From the NCBI GenBank assembly GCA_013398275.1, contig VZSE01014383.1, positions 1-64,000 of the forward strand: DNA of 64,000 nt, in the 5' to 3' direction. Source of the stretch: Promerops cafer (lineage: Eukaryota; Chordata; Aves; Passeriformes; Nectariniidae). The notes beneath the pieces were generated by a model. That model searched no databases and was not told the DNA's origin. It saw nothing but the letters and a program-made list of their open reading frames with translations. Made by a program: the position numbers and the translations under genes. This document shows, in pieces, positions 33,180-44,095 of this stretch. The first letter of the stretch is position 1. Every line of letters begins with the position of its first letter.

Positions 33180-33427
33180 GTCTTGCATGGCTAATTGGGG
33201 ATTAAAGAGAGAGAAGGGAGAAGGAGGCGTTGCACTGAACATCCCACACACCAAGAGGGAGAGGCAGAGCGGCCCCAGAAACTCGCTGGGCAGCGGCTTC
33301 AGGGCACAGCCAAGCACCTGGGGACTAAAGGCAGCAAAGAAGAGAAGTCCTAGGTGTCCAAGCACCGCAGGAGGAGCGTTCGGGCTGGTATCCACATCCA
33401 CATCCACGTCCACATCCGTGTCCGGGC

Positions 33428-33643
33428 TCAGTTGCCGCCGCAGCAGCCGCCGCAGCAGCCGTTGTTGTTGTTGCTGCTGATGGTGTAGCAGCAGGACGTG
33501 GGCATGCAGCAGGACTGCATGGGCATGCAGCAGGGGCTGCAGCACTGCATGGGGCTGCAGCACATCGGTGTCTTGCAGCACCGGGGGCTGCTGTAGCAGC
33601 ACACGGAGTAATTATTTCCACCGCCGCAGCATCCGTTGGGCAT
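33428..33643 (-). CDS. EDMPN: Cys/Asn/Gly-rich EDC protein starting MPN (EDMPN-type), copy 1
   Basis: A single coding exon of 71 residues. It starts MPNGCCGGGNNYSVCCYSSP (exon 2 begins at 33671, 28 nt before the Met). The centre is built from MCCSPMQCC and MPMQSCCMP units. The end is SSNNNNGCCGGCCGGN. About a third of the residues are Cys, with Met, Pro, Gly and Asn filling most of the rest, so it should be heavily disulfide-linked. The MPN start is the feature used to name bird EDMPN proteins, as I recall. The gene at 37287 is a close paralogue. Exon 1 ends at 34167 and the promoter has a TATAAAAG box. The likely site of action is keratinised epidermis or its appendages (family inference). 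Confidence 0.82.
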   Translation of the reverse strand: MPNGCCGGGNNYSVCCYSSPRCCKTPMCCSPMQCCSPCCMPMQSCCMPTSCCYTISSNNNNGCCGGCCGGN

Positions 33644-34236
33644 CTTGGGGGTGGTGGGAGCGGAGGCGGAGCTGGAAGGAGCAGGGAGAGGCTGTGAGAG
33701 GGAGCAGCAGGTTTGGGAATATGAGGCTGATTCAAAGCTCTGTTCATTCATTCAGGGCTGATTCAAAGCTCTGTTCATTCACTCGCTTTTGGGGGTTCAA
33801 GGAGGGGAAACCCAGGGGTGTCTTGTTTGTGAATTGTGGCCGCAGCTCTGGGTTTTCCCCGTGGTGCAGGTGCCCACCGACTCATTCCGAGGCACCCCTC
33901 GGTGTCTTAGGAAGAGCAGCCCAGCACTGAGCCCTGACTCTGGGCCCTTCTGGAATATTCTCCGTCCCCCTCCCCTGCGTGGCCCTGTTGATACTCCCAG
34001 AGCCTCCCCGAACATTTCCAGCTCATCCCCGTAACTCCTCGTGCAGAGTTCGTAAAACCCCGACGTCCAAGCGCCATCCCAGATCCCCAGCAATACTTGG
34101 ATCTGCTGTAAGATATCCGAAATTCCCTTTTGGGAGGCAAAGGAAGGGTTAGAAGTTCTCACTTACCCTGCTGAAGAGTGAGGAGAGGTGAAGGGAGGAG
34201 AAGACGAGCGAATGAAGCGAGCTGGGCCCGGAGCCC

Positions 34237-34243
34237 TTTTATA
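34237..34243 (-). promoter_or_regulatory. TATA box of EDMPN-type gene 1
   Basis: TTTTATA on +; the exon 1 donor (cagg|gtaagt) is 70 bp downstream at 34167. Confidence 0.75.
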
Positions 34244-34744
34244 CTCCTGGCCATCCTTCCTCCTGGAAGTGAGACAGCCATTGACCATTCCAGCTTCCCT
34301 GTTTAGCCATCCAAACCCATATTTTTTAGCCCATAGGTGTCGCCTGGAATTTGCATTTCGCCTCATTACTGGTGATCACCACGCTTGTTCTGCCTCGTCA
34401 TGGTTTAGCCTGGAGATAATCAAAGGGCTCCCATGAATTTGGATGAATTTGTCCTCCCCACAACCTTGTGAGGGAGCTGAAAAATGCGGCCTCGTATCTG
34501 CTGGACAGAGAGGTTCCGGGACTGACTCAGCAGCAGCTGGTGCTGAATCAGTGCGGGAGCCGAAACCGAACCCCGGCGTCGTGCCGGTCGTTTTGTTGGA
34601 ATGGTCTTTGGAACAAATTGGGAAAATGTCAGGAAAAGGGGGGTGTTTGTTCCCGGTCACTGGACGTGCACGTGAGGAGGGAGCAAGGAGTGTTTGGGAT
34701 GTCTGGGGCTCAGTCACCCGCACGTGACTCCGTGCAAATCCATT

Positions 34745-34875
34745 GTGGAATGCTTTGGGGTGGAAAGAACCTTAAAGATCATCCAATTCCACCCCGCTGC
34801 CACGGGCAGGGACACGTCCAGCTAGACCAGGCTGCTCAGAGCTCCCTCCAGCCTGTCCTTGGACACTTCCAGGTT
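34745..34875 (-). mobile_element. CR1 LINE fragment
   Basis: ggaaagaaccttaaagatca, then ctagaccaggctgctcagag, then ccttggacacttcca: inverted CR1 3' end. Confidence 0.75.
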
Positions 34876-34879
34876 TGGG

Positions 34880-36360
34880 AAGTTCTCGTTTTACTTATAA
34901 ATTTTTGTTAGTAGTAGTATTTTTATTAATATTTCAATTAAAAGGTTAAGGGGCAGCTCTGCCTGTGCAAGAGGCAATGCAACGTGGCTCTGGGACGGCG
35001 TGTGGTGCACCCCAAGTCAACATTTCCCTCCTGCAGCCTCCCCTGGCATCCAGCTGAAGTCCAGCTGGGTCCTGGAATCCTGGCCCCGAGCAGGGAGGGA
35101 GGGGTTTGGAGTTGGTGCAGGACCCTCTGCCGGTGTTGGAAGGGGAGGGAGCCCAGAATGAACCGAAGGGTGAAAAGATTGAGGTGGAAGAGAAGAGCCC
35201 CGCACAGAAACTGCTCCTCACTGGGCTGGTGGAGCTGAGTGGGAGGCAGGGACTCAGGAAGAGACTCTGTTGAGGTGAAACCATTTTCTGGGAGGGACAG
35301 AGGAAGGGAGGGACGTCAAGGTAAGGCAGAGCCTTGGGCAGCTGAACCCTGGCAGGAACACCGGGGAGGAATTTTGGGAGGAATTTTTTCACAGTCTGAA
35401 ATTGCAGCTCTCAGTTGAGGACCTTGCCACATTATCCTGAGTGCTGCCTAATGAGAGGATGGTGGATCCTGCCTGGCCAGTTCCCTGCTGACATCCTCAG
35501 GGATCCTGGGGCTGCTCGGGACAGGGGTCGGCCCAGGTGAGCTGGGACCAGCCCCCAGGACAGTGACAGGGACCTTGGTTTGCTCCCTGTGCAGTGCAAG
35601 GGGGAGCAGATTGAGATTTTAGAGCTGTTTCATCCCTGCAGGAAATGCCAACAGCTCCTTTCCAGGCTTCCCTGGCATGAGAGCAACTCCTGGAGTGAAA
35701 TATGGGAGAAGCAACGCGGGTAATTGTGACTTCTCCGTGAAGGGCAGGAGAACATGCGCGGCATCTCCTTCCTGGTAGGAGAGACAAATGCACTTGGACA
35801 GGTCCATTTATTAATTTACCAGGAATTAATGGGGCAGGAGCAACGGGACGCACTCCACTTGTGCCTCCTGAGGGAAATTTTCCATTGGCAAATCCTGCAG
35901 TTGTGAAGAAGGGAGGTCGAGGCGGGCATTTCCCACCCTGGGTGGTCGTGTCCAGCTCTTGGTGGAACCAAGGTACCTGAATCATTTTTGGGGAGTGGGA
36001 TGTGGATCACAATGCAAACCAGGGGCTGAAGCAACGTGGAAACAGAGTCAGAAAAGGGCACAAAGTGCTCCAAAAGGACGGCAGTGCAGAACTTCCATGT
36101 TTTGGTACAACCCCAACCAACCCTTGAAGGCAGCAGAGTCTTCTCTGCATTTGTTTTACAACTTCAGCTCAGCGTCTGGTGACTCCGTTTGGCAGAGGCA
36201 GAACCTCCATGTCCTGAGTGCCAGACTGTCTGCAGGGGCTGGCTGTGGGTCCTGAGGCAGATCTTTGGCTGGCTGGAATCCATGGAGCTTTCCTAGCTGG
36301 GATGTGTGTCTGTGTCACACTCTTTCTGAAAACGTTCCCCTTTTTCGTTAGTTTATGAAT
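34880..36360. other. Intergenic stretch between the EDMPN-type genes
   Basis: No gene or RNA was recognised; an AT-rich patch lies near 34885-34945. Confidence 0.45.
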
Positions 36361-36364
36361 TATT

Positions 36365-36770
36365 TTCACAGAATCGGAGGCTGGTTTGGGTTGGAAGGGA
36401 CCTTAAAAATCCACTTATTCCACCCCTTGCCATGGGCAGGGACACCTTCCACTGTCCCAGGTGGCTCCAAGCCCTGTCCAACCTGGTCTTGGGCACTTCC
36501 AGGGATGGCACAACCAGAAATTCCCTGGAAAAGCTGTGCCAGGTCCTCACCACCGTCACGGGAAACAATATCTTCCCAATATCCAACCTCAATTTCCCCT
36601 CACAGGGAACAATTCCTTCCTCATATCCCACCTAAAACTCCTCTCCATCACTCTGAAATAATTTCCCCGTGTCCTGTCCCTGCAGTTCCTGATGAAAAGT
36701 CCCTCTCCAGCTTCCCTGGAGCCCCTCCACATCCTGGAAGGTGCTGTGAGGTCTCCACACAACGTTTTTT
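36365..36770 (-). mobile_element. CR1 LINE 3' end (about 400 bp)
   Basis: ggtttgggttggaagggacc, then ccatgggcagggacaccttc, then cacagggaacaattccttcc. Its distal part closely matches the copy at 45575. Confidence 0.85.
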
Positions 36771-37023
36771 TCTCTTATTCTCTTCCTATTTCTCTGTTAT
36801 TTTATACTGAGAGGGCAAATATTGCTCCCAGAGGTGCCAGAAACTCCAGTTTGACTTAATTTACCAGGGATTTTCTTTGTGTTCCCCTAGCGAACACCCT
36901 GGAGACAGGAGAATCCCAAAAAAATCCTGCCAGAAAAGGTGAAAGGCACGGCAAAAACCCTCTGGATCCACCAGCCAACAAACAGATCAACACCAGGAGG
37001 TTGCAGGGTCACAAACTACAGAT

Positions 37024-37029
37024 TTTATT
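37024..37029 (-). terminator. Polyadenylation signal of EDMPN-type gene 2
   Basis: TTTATT on + (AATAAA on -), about 260 bp after the stop codon. Confidence 0.7.
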
Positions 37030-37286
37030 GGTTTTTTCCAGACAGAGTGAAGCAAAGCAGTGCTGAAAAGAGTGAAACATCCCACACACCAAGAGGAAAA
37101 CAAAGAGCGGGACCGGCGCTCACAGGAGAAACTCGCTGGGCGGCGGCTTCAGGGCACATCACAAGCACGAGTGAGGGAAGGCAGGAGAAGAAGAGGAGTT
37201 CTACAGTCTCTAGGCACAGGAGGAGGAGCTTTCGGGGTGTTATCTGTATCCAAATCCGTATCCAAGAGGGAATAAGCCAGACGGGC

Positions 37287-37529
37287 TCAGTTGCCGCCGC
37301 AGCAGCCGCCGCCGTTGCCGCCGCCGCAGCAGCCGCCGTTGTTGTTGCTGCTGATGGTGTAGCAGCAGGACATGGGCATGCAGCAGGACTGCATGGGCAT
37401 GCAGCAGGGGGTGCAGCAGGGGCTGCAGCACTGCATGGGGCTGCAGCACATTGGTCTCTTGCAGGTCTTGGGGCTGCTGTAGCAGCACACGGAGTAATTA
37501 TTTCCACCGCCGCAGCATCCGTTGGGCAT
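37287..37529 (-). CDS. EDMPN: Cys/Asn/Gly-rich EDC protein starting MPN (EDMPN-type), copy 2
   Basis: A single coding exon of 80 residues (exon 2 begins at 37554). The first 20 residues are identical to copy 1 at 33428. It differs by an extra CCTPCC block in the centre and a longer Gly/Cys end (GGCCGGGNGGGCCGGN). Similarity to copy 1 runs on into the 3' UTR (for example cacaccaagagg and gcggcttcagggcac in both), which shows a whole-gene tandem duplication of about 3.8 kb spacing. Exon 1 ends at 37902. The composition (about one third Cys) predicts a dense disulfide network in cornified cells. Confidence 0.82.
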   Translation of the reverse strand: MPNGCCGGGNNYSVCCYSSPKTCKRPMCCSPMQCCSPCCTPCCMPMQSCCMPMSCCYTISSNNNGGCCGGGNGGGCCGGN

Positions 37530-37971
37530 CTTGGTGATGGGAGTGGAGGCGAAGCTGGAAGGGAAAGAGATGGTTTGTCTTTTTTTCTACTTGAATCTCC
37601 CAGAGACTGAGCCAGCTTAAAGCATCCTTATCCCCAGATCCATCCCAGTCTGGCCAGGGATGTGCCTGGTGTCCTGAATCCCAGGACAGACTCCTGTGCT
37701 TCTGGCACTTTGTCCAGCACTGGTTCTGCCAGAGGGAATCCACCTGGGTGCAGCCCAGAACCAATCTCTGTTCCCCAAAACCAATCTGTGATCCCAAAAC
37801 TTCTGCAGTGCCCAGCCCCAAACCAGACAGCCCAGAAAATCCTGGAGAAGCCCACGGAAGCAGAGTCCCAAAGTAAGGACAAGCAGCGAAGTCCAACTTA
37901 CCCTGCTGAGCAGTGGAGGGAGGAGAGGAGAAGTCGAGATGATCGAATGAAGACCCCTGGGCTGGGGAGCC

Positions 37972-37978
37972 TTTTATA
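37972..37978 (-). promoter_or_regulatory. TATA box of EDMPN-type gene 2
   Basis: TTTTATA on +; the exon 1 donor (cagg|gtaagt) is 70 bp downstream at 37902. Confidence 0.75.
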
Positions 37979-37999
37979 CGCTCCAAAGCCTCCTCCCCT

Positions 38000-39100
38000 G
38001 GAAATGAGGCATCCCTTGGCAATTCTGACTCCGTGGATCACCCGGGGTACCCCCTCACGTGTCTTCCTTCCTCCGGTGTTTAATCTCTGCCTCCTTCTGT
38101 TTGCTCACCGCCTCAATTGTGCCCCATAATTACTCGTCCAGAGGAACAACAGGTGCAAATTTTCTAATGGATTTGCGTTAATGGGACTGGAGGGAGGGAG
38201 CTCTGAGGTATTCCCATCCCTTCCCAAGGAATGACCTTGGGACACAGGGACGCTTAACAATGTGCCTGGGGGGAGCCAGGTGCTGAAGCAGTGGGACAAC
38301 CATGCCTGGAACTTGGAGTTGTCATTGCTCATGTGTCCCCTCTGTCCCTGGCCGGGATCTTTGGGGAACAGTGGAAATCTTTGGTCAATGGGAATCCTTT
38401 TTTTTCCCTGCCTCTGTGGTCAAAGTTTAGGCTGAGATTTCCCCTTTCTCAGTCTTGCTGTTGGGCCTCCCTTCAGGGCGCTGGGTCCTCACGCTCCCCT
38501 TTTTTAAATTTTTGTTGTATTGTTAAGGTTTTTTTCATTCTCATCCATGGAGTGGATGGGTTGGGTCTAAACGAAGCACTTTTCAAAGCAGCAATGCACA
38601 CGTGAGGGTTTTCCCCTGTGTTGGTTCCATACATCCCATTTTCTGAGATCATCCCAAAGGTTTCTGAGACTGAGGAGACTTGTGGTGACCACGTTTGAGT
38701 GAGATGTTGATGGTGTTTCCATGTGATGAGAGGGGCCTCTGGTAAAAGATGGGAATTCCAGGATGCTGAGGCAGCACCAATTCATGGCAAAAAGAGGTTT
38801 CCATCACGTCCAGGAGACTCTGACTGTGAGGCTGACGTGGTGGCAGGTGATCCCTGGTGACTGGGACAGGATCTGCCTTTCCAGGATGTGATCATGACCT
38901 CTTGTGACGTTGGGTGTCCCTTCTGGAATTGTCCCCAGGGGAGCATTGTTTTGGTCACTCAATAATAACCAAGAGTTGCCTGCAGGAAGCAACGTCCTCC
39001 TTGTGTAAACCCTCAAACATCTCCCCTGAATCAATCATTCATCGCATTTTTATCGGGTTTTATTGTTGTCCTGTTGGCCAAGATGATCCCAGTGTTGTAG
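38000..39100. other. Intergenic stretch upstream of EDMPN-type gene 2
   Basis: No gene, RNA or clear repeat was recognised. Confidence 0.45.
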
Positions 39101-39104
39101 TCAT

Positions 39105-39345
39105 AGAAATACGGAATGATTTGGGTTGGAAGAAACCCCAAAGATCATCCAGTCCAACCCTCCTGGATGGGCAGGGACAACTTCCACTCTCCCAGGTTGC
39201 TTCAAGCCCCATCCAGCCTGGCCTTGGGCACTTCCAGGGATGGGGCACCCATGGGATACCCTGTGCCAGGGCATTGCCACCCTCACAGGGAAGGATTTCT
39301 TCCCAACATCCCATCTAAACCTGTCTCTTCTCCAGGCTGAACCAC
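39105..39345 (-). mobile_element. CR1 LINE fragment
   Basis: gatttgggttggaagaaacc, then agatcatccagtccaaccct, then ggcacttccagggatggggc: inverted CR1 3' end. Confidence 0.85.
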
Positions 39346-39524
39346 CCCACCACTGTCAGAATTTACAGCATCTTCCCCGCTGTTCAGTGCCATTTAACCT
39401 GCACTCGGGACAGAAATAACAGCTACGCAAAGTCCCTTTTATAGGCCACGCCCCATCCTGTGATGTCTTCGGAAACTTCTGTGGTGGTTCTGTGAGTTTG
39501 AGAATCTGTTCCTGCAATGTAGGG

Positions 39525-39645
39525 TAAGGCCAGGTTGGATGGAGCTCTGGTCTAGCTGGAGGTGTCCCTGTCCATGGCAGGGGTGCTGGAACGAGAGGGT
39601 TTTTAACATCCTTCCGACCCATTCCATGATTCTGTGATTCAAAGA
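39525..39645 (+). mobile_element. CR1 LINE 3' fragment
   Basis: ctggaggtgtccctgtccat, then a ttccatgattctgtgattc end. Confidence 0.75.
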
Positions 39646-40289
39646 CGGAATGAATATTCACAAGATTCCCTAAATAGAAAGCACTTTATTAAATGTTCTG
39701 ATATGAGATATCCTTCTGCCTGTGCATTGTGCCTGATTTGCAATAAATAAAAACCCCCCTGAAGACCCAGGCAATGTTTTCAGAAGAGTCAGACACGTAG
39801 AGAAGATGATTTTAATGCAGATGTCGCATGTGAAGGTTGGAGGAAGCAAATCAAGCCAGAGCTCCAGGCATTTTCTCCAGACCTGCAATTCCGAGCAGAG
39901 TCCTGCATTTTAATAGCAAAGAAAGTCCCAGCCAGGGAGGGAAGGTATCGTTGACTCACGGGTTTGCTATTTTAGGAATGAGGCTTTTAGGTTGGATGCC
40001 AACCCCGGGTTTCATTCCCGGGCTCCTCGTCCAGGAACGCGCGGGGGAAAACGCTCTGCTCCCGTAAAAATCGTCCAACCATTTCAGGGGCTTTCTAAGC
40101 TTTTATTGCTGGAAGATGGTGGTGGGAAGAAGATGCTGCCTGCTGTCCAGTGAGTAGTGAATTCTGCCTGGCACCTATTGGAATACCCCTTCCCAGATCA
40201 GGGGCGAGCTCCTGTGCATCTCACAGCTGTCCACAGCTCCCTCCCGAGGGGCAGCTCCGATCTCTGCGCTGGGACCGGGGGCAGGACCT

Positions 40290-40510
40290 GATGGAACGGC
40301 TGGAGCTGGGCCAGGGAAGGTCTAGGTTGGATATTTCTGGAAAGTTCCTCCCCCAGAGGGTGCTGGCACTGCCCAGGCTCCCCGAGGCTGCCAGAGCTCC
40401 AGGAGTGTTTGGATATCGCTCCCAGGGACAGGGTGGGATTTTGGGTGTCTGTGGAGGGGCAGGAGTTGGACTCCACGATGCTGGTGGATCCTTTCCAAGT
40501 CAGGATATTT
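40290..40510 (+). mobile_element. CR1-like fragment
   Basis: ggttggatatttctggaaag, then gagttggactccacgatgct, then gatcctttccaagtcaggat: diverged CR1 3' region in + orientation. Confidence 0.55.
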
Positions 40511-41113
40511 GAGGAGTCTCTGATTTATGGAGTGCTGTTTTCAGATGGTGTGGTTAAGCCTCGCTCAGTCCCCGCCCTTTGAGCTTTAATTACTTCACCT
40601 TTCAGTTTTGTAGTAAAATCTGAGCTGAGGTGAATGATCAGGAGGGGCAAGAAGGAAGCAAGGAATGGTTTGGGCTGGAAAGGACTTTAAAGCTCATCCT
40701 GTTCCTCCCCTTGCCATGAGACACCTCCCACTGTCCCAGGCTGCTCCAAGCCCCATCCAGCCTGGCCTTGGACATTTCCNGTCTGTGGAGGGGCAGGAGT
40801 TGGACTCCACGATGCTGGTGGATCCTTTCCAAGTCAGGATATTTGAGGAGTCTCTGATTTATGGAGTGCTGTTTTCAGATGGTGTGGTTAAGCCTCGCTC
40901 AGTCCCCGCCCTTTGAGCTTTAATTACTTCACCTTTCAGTTTTGTAGTAAAATCTGAGCTGAGGTGAATGATCAGGAGGGGCAAGAAGGAAGCAAGGAAT
41001 GGTTTGGGCTGGAAAGGACTTTAAAGCTCATCCTGTTCCTCCGCTTGCCATGAGACACCTCCCACTGTCCCAGGCTGCTCCAAGCCCCATCCAGCCTGGC
41101 CTTGGACATTTCC
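40447..41113. repeat. 333-bp direct duplication around a single N (probable assembly artefact)
   Basis: 40447-40779 and 40781-41113 are the same 333 bp with one visible mismatch (cctccccttgcc versus cctccgcttgcc), separated only by N at 40780. This is the signature of two overlapping contig ends that were not merged. The duplicated part includes an inverted CR1 piece. Confidence 0.85.
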
Positions 41114-41165
41114 AGGGATCCAGGGGCAGCCCCAGCTGCTCTGGGCACCCATTCCAGAGGATCAG
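40994..41165 (-). mobile_element. CR1 LINE fragment (also present at 40660-40779)
   Basis: ggaatggtttgggctggaaa, then cccaggctgctccaagcccc: inverted CR1 3' end. The upstream copy is part of the suspected false duplication. Confidence 0.75.
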
Positions 41166-41417
41166 GAATGCTTCAGACATGACCTAATTTGTGCCAACAG
41201 CTTGGAAAGTTCTTTGTGTCCCCAGTGTTCTGCTGTGCCACTGGGACACAGCCAGGACCTTGGCCAAAGGCACAGATGGTGCCGGAATGAGGGCAAACTC
41301 TGGGCGAAGTGACAAATCCTGGGCAAGTTGACAAATCCTGGGCAAAGTGACAAATTAAGGGCCAAGCCATGTAAGAACAACCAAAAGACCAAATGCTGTG
41401 TTTTGCTTAATGCTAAA

Positions 41418-41423
41418 TTTTAT
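41418..41423 (-). terminator. EDCRP: Polyadenylation signal of EDCRP
   Basis: TTTATT on + (AATAAA on -), about 305 bp after the stop codon. Confidence 0.7.
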
Positions 41424-41728
41424 TGTCTGCAAGTCAAGAGAGGAAATGAAGAGCGATCACAGTGACAGCAAAGGTTTCCCAAACACCAAGAGGAGAATTA
41501 ACACCCCACTAAAATCTAATGCCTTAAACAATGAGTGACAAATTCAGGTGCACTCAAGACAGTCAATAATTAAAGACAGTCAGTAACTGAAGGACAGAAA
41601 GAAGCAGCAGCTTAAGCTTGAAAAGAAGAAGAGAATCGCTATGAGTTGGCTCCATCCCGATGAGAACCAGAAGCAAACGAGCAGCTTTTCACCTCCTTGT
41701 GCCCATTCTCAGAGCCAGCCTGGGCAGC

Positions 41729-42775
41729 TCAGCAGCTCTTCTTGAGGCTGGCGCAGCACTGCTGGATGGGGATGCAGGGGGTGCAGTACCTCCTCACGGG
41801 GGTGCAGCAGACCACCACGGGCTTCTTCACCACGCAGGTGCAGCAGGACCCGCAGGGGCAGCAGCAGGGCCGTGGGACACAGCACACGGACTTCTGGCAC
41901 ACCTTGGTGCAGCACACCGACTGCTGGCACGGGTCGCAGCACACGGACTGGCACGGGTCGCAGCACACGGACTGGCACGGGTCACAGCAGGGCTTCTGGC
42001 ACGGGTCACAGCACACGGACTGGCACGGGTCACAACAAGGCTTCTGACATGGGTCACAGCACACGGACTGGCACGGGTCACAGCAGGGCTTCTGGCACGG
42101 GTCACAGCACACGGTCTGGCATGGGTCACAGCAGGGCTTCTGGCACGGGTCACAGCAGGACTGCTGGCATGGGTCGCAGCAGGGCTTCTGGCACGGGTCG
42201 CAGCAGGACTGCTGGCACGGGTCACAGCAGGGCTTCTGGCATGGGTCACAGCACACAGACTGGCATGGGTCACAGCAGGGCTTCTGGCACGGGTCACAGC
42301 AGGGCTTCTGGCATGGGTCACAGCAGACAGTCTGGCACGGGTCACAGCAGGGCTTCTGGCATGGGTCACAGCAGGCAGTCTGGCACGGGTCACAGCAGGG
42401 CTTCTGGCACGGGTCACAGCACACAGTCTGGCACGGGTCACAGCAGGGCTTCTGGCACGGGTCACAGCACACAGTCTGGCATGGGTCACAACAAGGCTTC
42501 TGGCACGGGTCACAGCAGGACTGCTGGCACGGGTCACAGCAGGGCTTCTGGCATGGGTCACAGCAAGACTGCTGGCATGGGTCACAGCACACGGTCTTCT
42601 GGCAGGGGTCGCAGCAGCAGGATTGCTGGCACGGGGAGCAGCACACGGTCTTGCAGGGGCTGCAGCTCACCGTCTTGCAGGGGCTGCAGCTCACCGTCTT
42701 GCAGGGGCTGCAGCACACGGTCTTGCTCTTCACGACAGAGCAGCATCCCGTGGAACAGCATCCAGTGGAGCACAT
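41729..42775 (-). CDS. EDCRP: EDCRP, epidermal differentiation cysteine-rich protein
   Basis: A single coding exon of 348 residues (exon 2 begins at 42814). It starts MCSTGCCSTGCCSVVKSKTV, followed by four CSPCKTV-type units. About 29 units of an 8-residue repeat, CCDPCQ plus a variable pair (KP, TV, SV, QS or TA), follow. The C-terminal part is non-repetitive and still Cys-rich (CCCPCGSCCTCVVKKPVVV), ending in SLKKSC. Over a third of the residues are Cys. Bird EDCRP is known from feathers, and its repeats have been compared with hair keratin-associated proteins, so it is taken as a feather matrix cross-linker. A DPC-containing sister (EDDM) is the main alternative name. The repeat leaves all antisense frames open, so no overlapping gene should be called. 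Exon 1 ends at 43342. Confidence 0.85.
   Translation of the reverse strand: MCSTGCCSTGCCSVVKSKTVCCSPCKTVSCSPCKTVSCSPCKTVCCSPCQQSCCCDPCQKTVCCDPCQQSCCDPCQKPCCDPCQQSCCDPCQKPCCDPCQTVCCDPCQKPCCDPCQTVCCDPCQKPCCDPCQTACCDPCQKPCCDPCQTVCCDPCQKPCCDPCQKPCCDPCQSVCCDPCQKPCCDPCQQSCCDPCQKPCCDPCQQSCCDPCQKPCCDPCQTVCCDPCQKPCCDPCQSVCCDPCQKPCCDPCQSVCCDPCQKPCCDPCQSVCCDPCQSVCCDPCQQSVCCTKVCQKSVCCVPRPCCCPCGSCCTCVVKKPVVVCCTPVRRYCTPCIPIQQCCASLKKSC
41900..42605. repeat. EDCRP: 24-bp coding minisatellite in EDCRP
   Basis: A tandem 24-nt unit containing ctggcacgggtcacagca encodes CCDPCQ plus two residues, about 29 times. Copy number is likely to vary and could be collapsed in assembly. Confidence 0.9.
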
Positions 42776-43194
42776 GGTGTTGGGAGAGGAGCGAAGGGTG
42801 GCCGGAGCGAGGACCTGGAACACAAAGGACTTTGAGATTCAGCCCATCTTTCCACACTGCCCAGGCCCACATCCCACCCCGCTTCCTATTTCTTTGTCTT
42901 GAGTTGGAAACCCAAGATCCTCGCAGGAATTGAACCAACTGTTGCTCCGTCCCAGAGATATTTGAGCTCTCCTGGGAACTGCCTGCGCTGTGCTCATCCA
43001 GGATGTTCCCTCCCTGGATTTCCACCCCGAGCAGCTCGTTTTCCACTGTGCTCTCCCCACCTTTTCCAACAGTCTCAGAAAAATCTGCGTTTCAGAGAGA
43101 GCTGTAGGTCATGGAACCCCGTAACCACAGGACGCTAAAACCATGGAATTGTAAAACCTTGGAACCGTAAACCCATGGAAGCACAAACCCATGG

Positions 43195-43258
43195 AATCAA
43201 AGAACAGTTTGGGTTGGAAGACACCTTTAAAGGTCCATCCAGTCCAACACCCTGCAGA
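43195..43258 (-). mobile_element. Short CR1 end in EDCRP intron
   Basis: acagtttgggttggaagaca, then ggtccatccagtccaacacc. Confidence 0.6.
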
Positions 43259-43391
43259 GATCAGACACAAAGACACAGCCTCCATTTACCGCTTGCCCAA
43301 AGCCAAGTGAGAACCAAGGATCCCTGGTAGGAAACACTCACCGTTCTTGCTGAGAGCTGAAGGTGTGTGAGGAGCAGAGGCACCTGGAGAC

Positions 43392-43399
43392 CTTTTATT
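43392..43399 (-). promoter_or_regulatory. EDCRP: Weak TATA-like box of EDCRP
   Basis: CTTTTATT on + reads AATAAAAG on -, only 50 bp before the exon 1 donor at 43342. It is both weaker and closer than in the sister genes. Confidence 0.5.
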
Positions 43400-43944
43400 G
43401 AGGTCAGAATTGTCCTGCCGGACATGAGGTACCCCCCAGCAATCCGTGATTTACGCACTAAGCCTGTACTTATTCACCCAATGGGCCTTCATGTGTTTAG
43501 TCTTTGCCTCGTGGCTTTTGACCAACCCCTCAATTTTCAGTTATTATCAATTTGCTGTGTGAATTTTTTACAATTTTTTAATGTCGAGTTAATTCTTGCG
43601 GGACGCTTGAAGGGGTTGTTTCTGCTCGCTTTGCATATGGTAAGGCTGCTGCATGGAGATGATTAATTGACATAAAAATCCTAATTAAGATTGAAGTGCA
43701 GTGGATTCCAGAGGCGTGCAGAAGCTTCTGGACGTCAGTTGCTCCTTGATATGATTTTTAAAATAGAATTCCAGGAAGTGCAATTCCATGGTCCCATGCT
43801 TTGTGTCCGAATGCAAAAATGGCGGAGCCCAAAGTCCTTCTCTGGGGCCACCAGAAGGGCAAACCCAGAAAGTTCTTGGCATCTCATCCCTCGCTGCCTC
43901 ATCCCATCCGTGCATGGGAAAACACATGCCCTTGGCCTTGGAAT

Positions 43945-44095
43945 AGAATCACGGAATCATGGAATATCCCAGGCTGGAAGGGACAGCCCAGTCCAACCCC
44001 TGGCCCTGCACAGCCCCAACAATCCCACCCCGTGCCTGAGGTCATTGTCCAAACTCTCCCTGAGCTCCGTCAGGCTCGAGGCCTTGCCAATATCA
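43945..44095 (-). mobile_element. CR1-like fragment
   Basis: atcatggaatatcccaggct, then cagtccaacccctggccctg, then aatcccaccccgtgcctgag: inverted CR1 3' end. Confidence 0.65.

Noticed and set aside
41660..42933. Long open frames on the + strand across EDCRP (350-390 residues)
   Set aside because: The 24-nt repeat has no stop in these frames, so they stay open by construction. The minus frame has the EDC start, exon layout and poly(A) signal.
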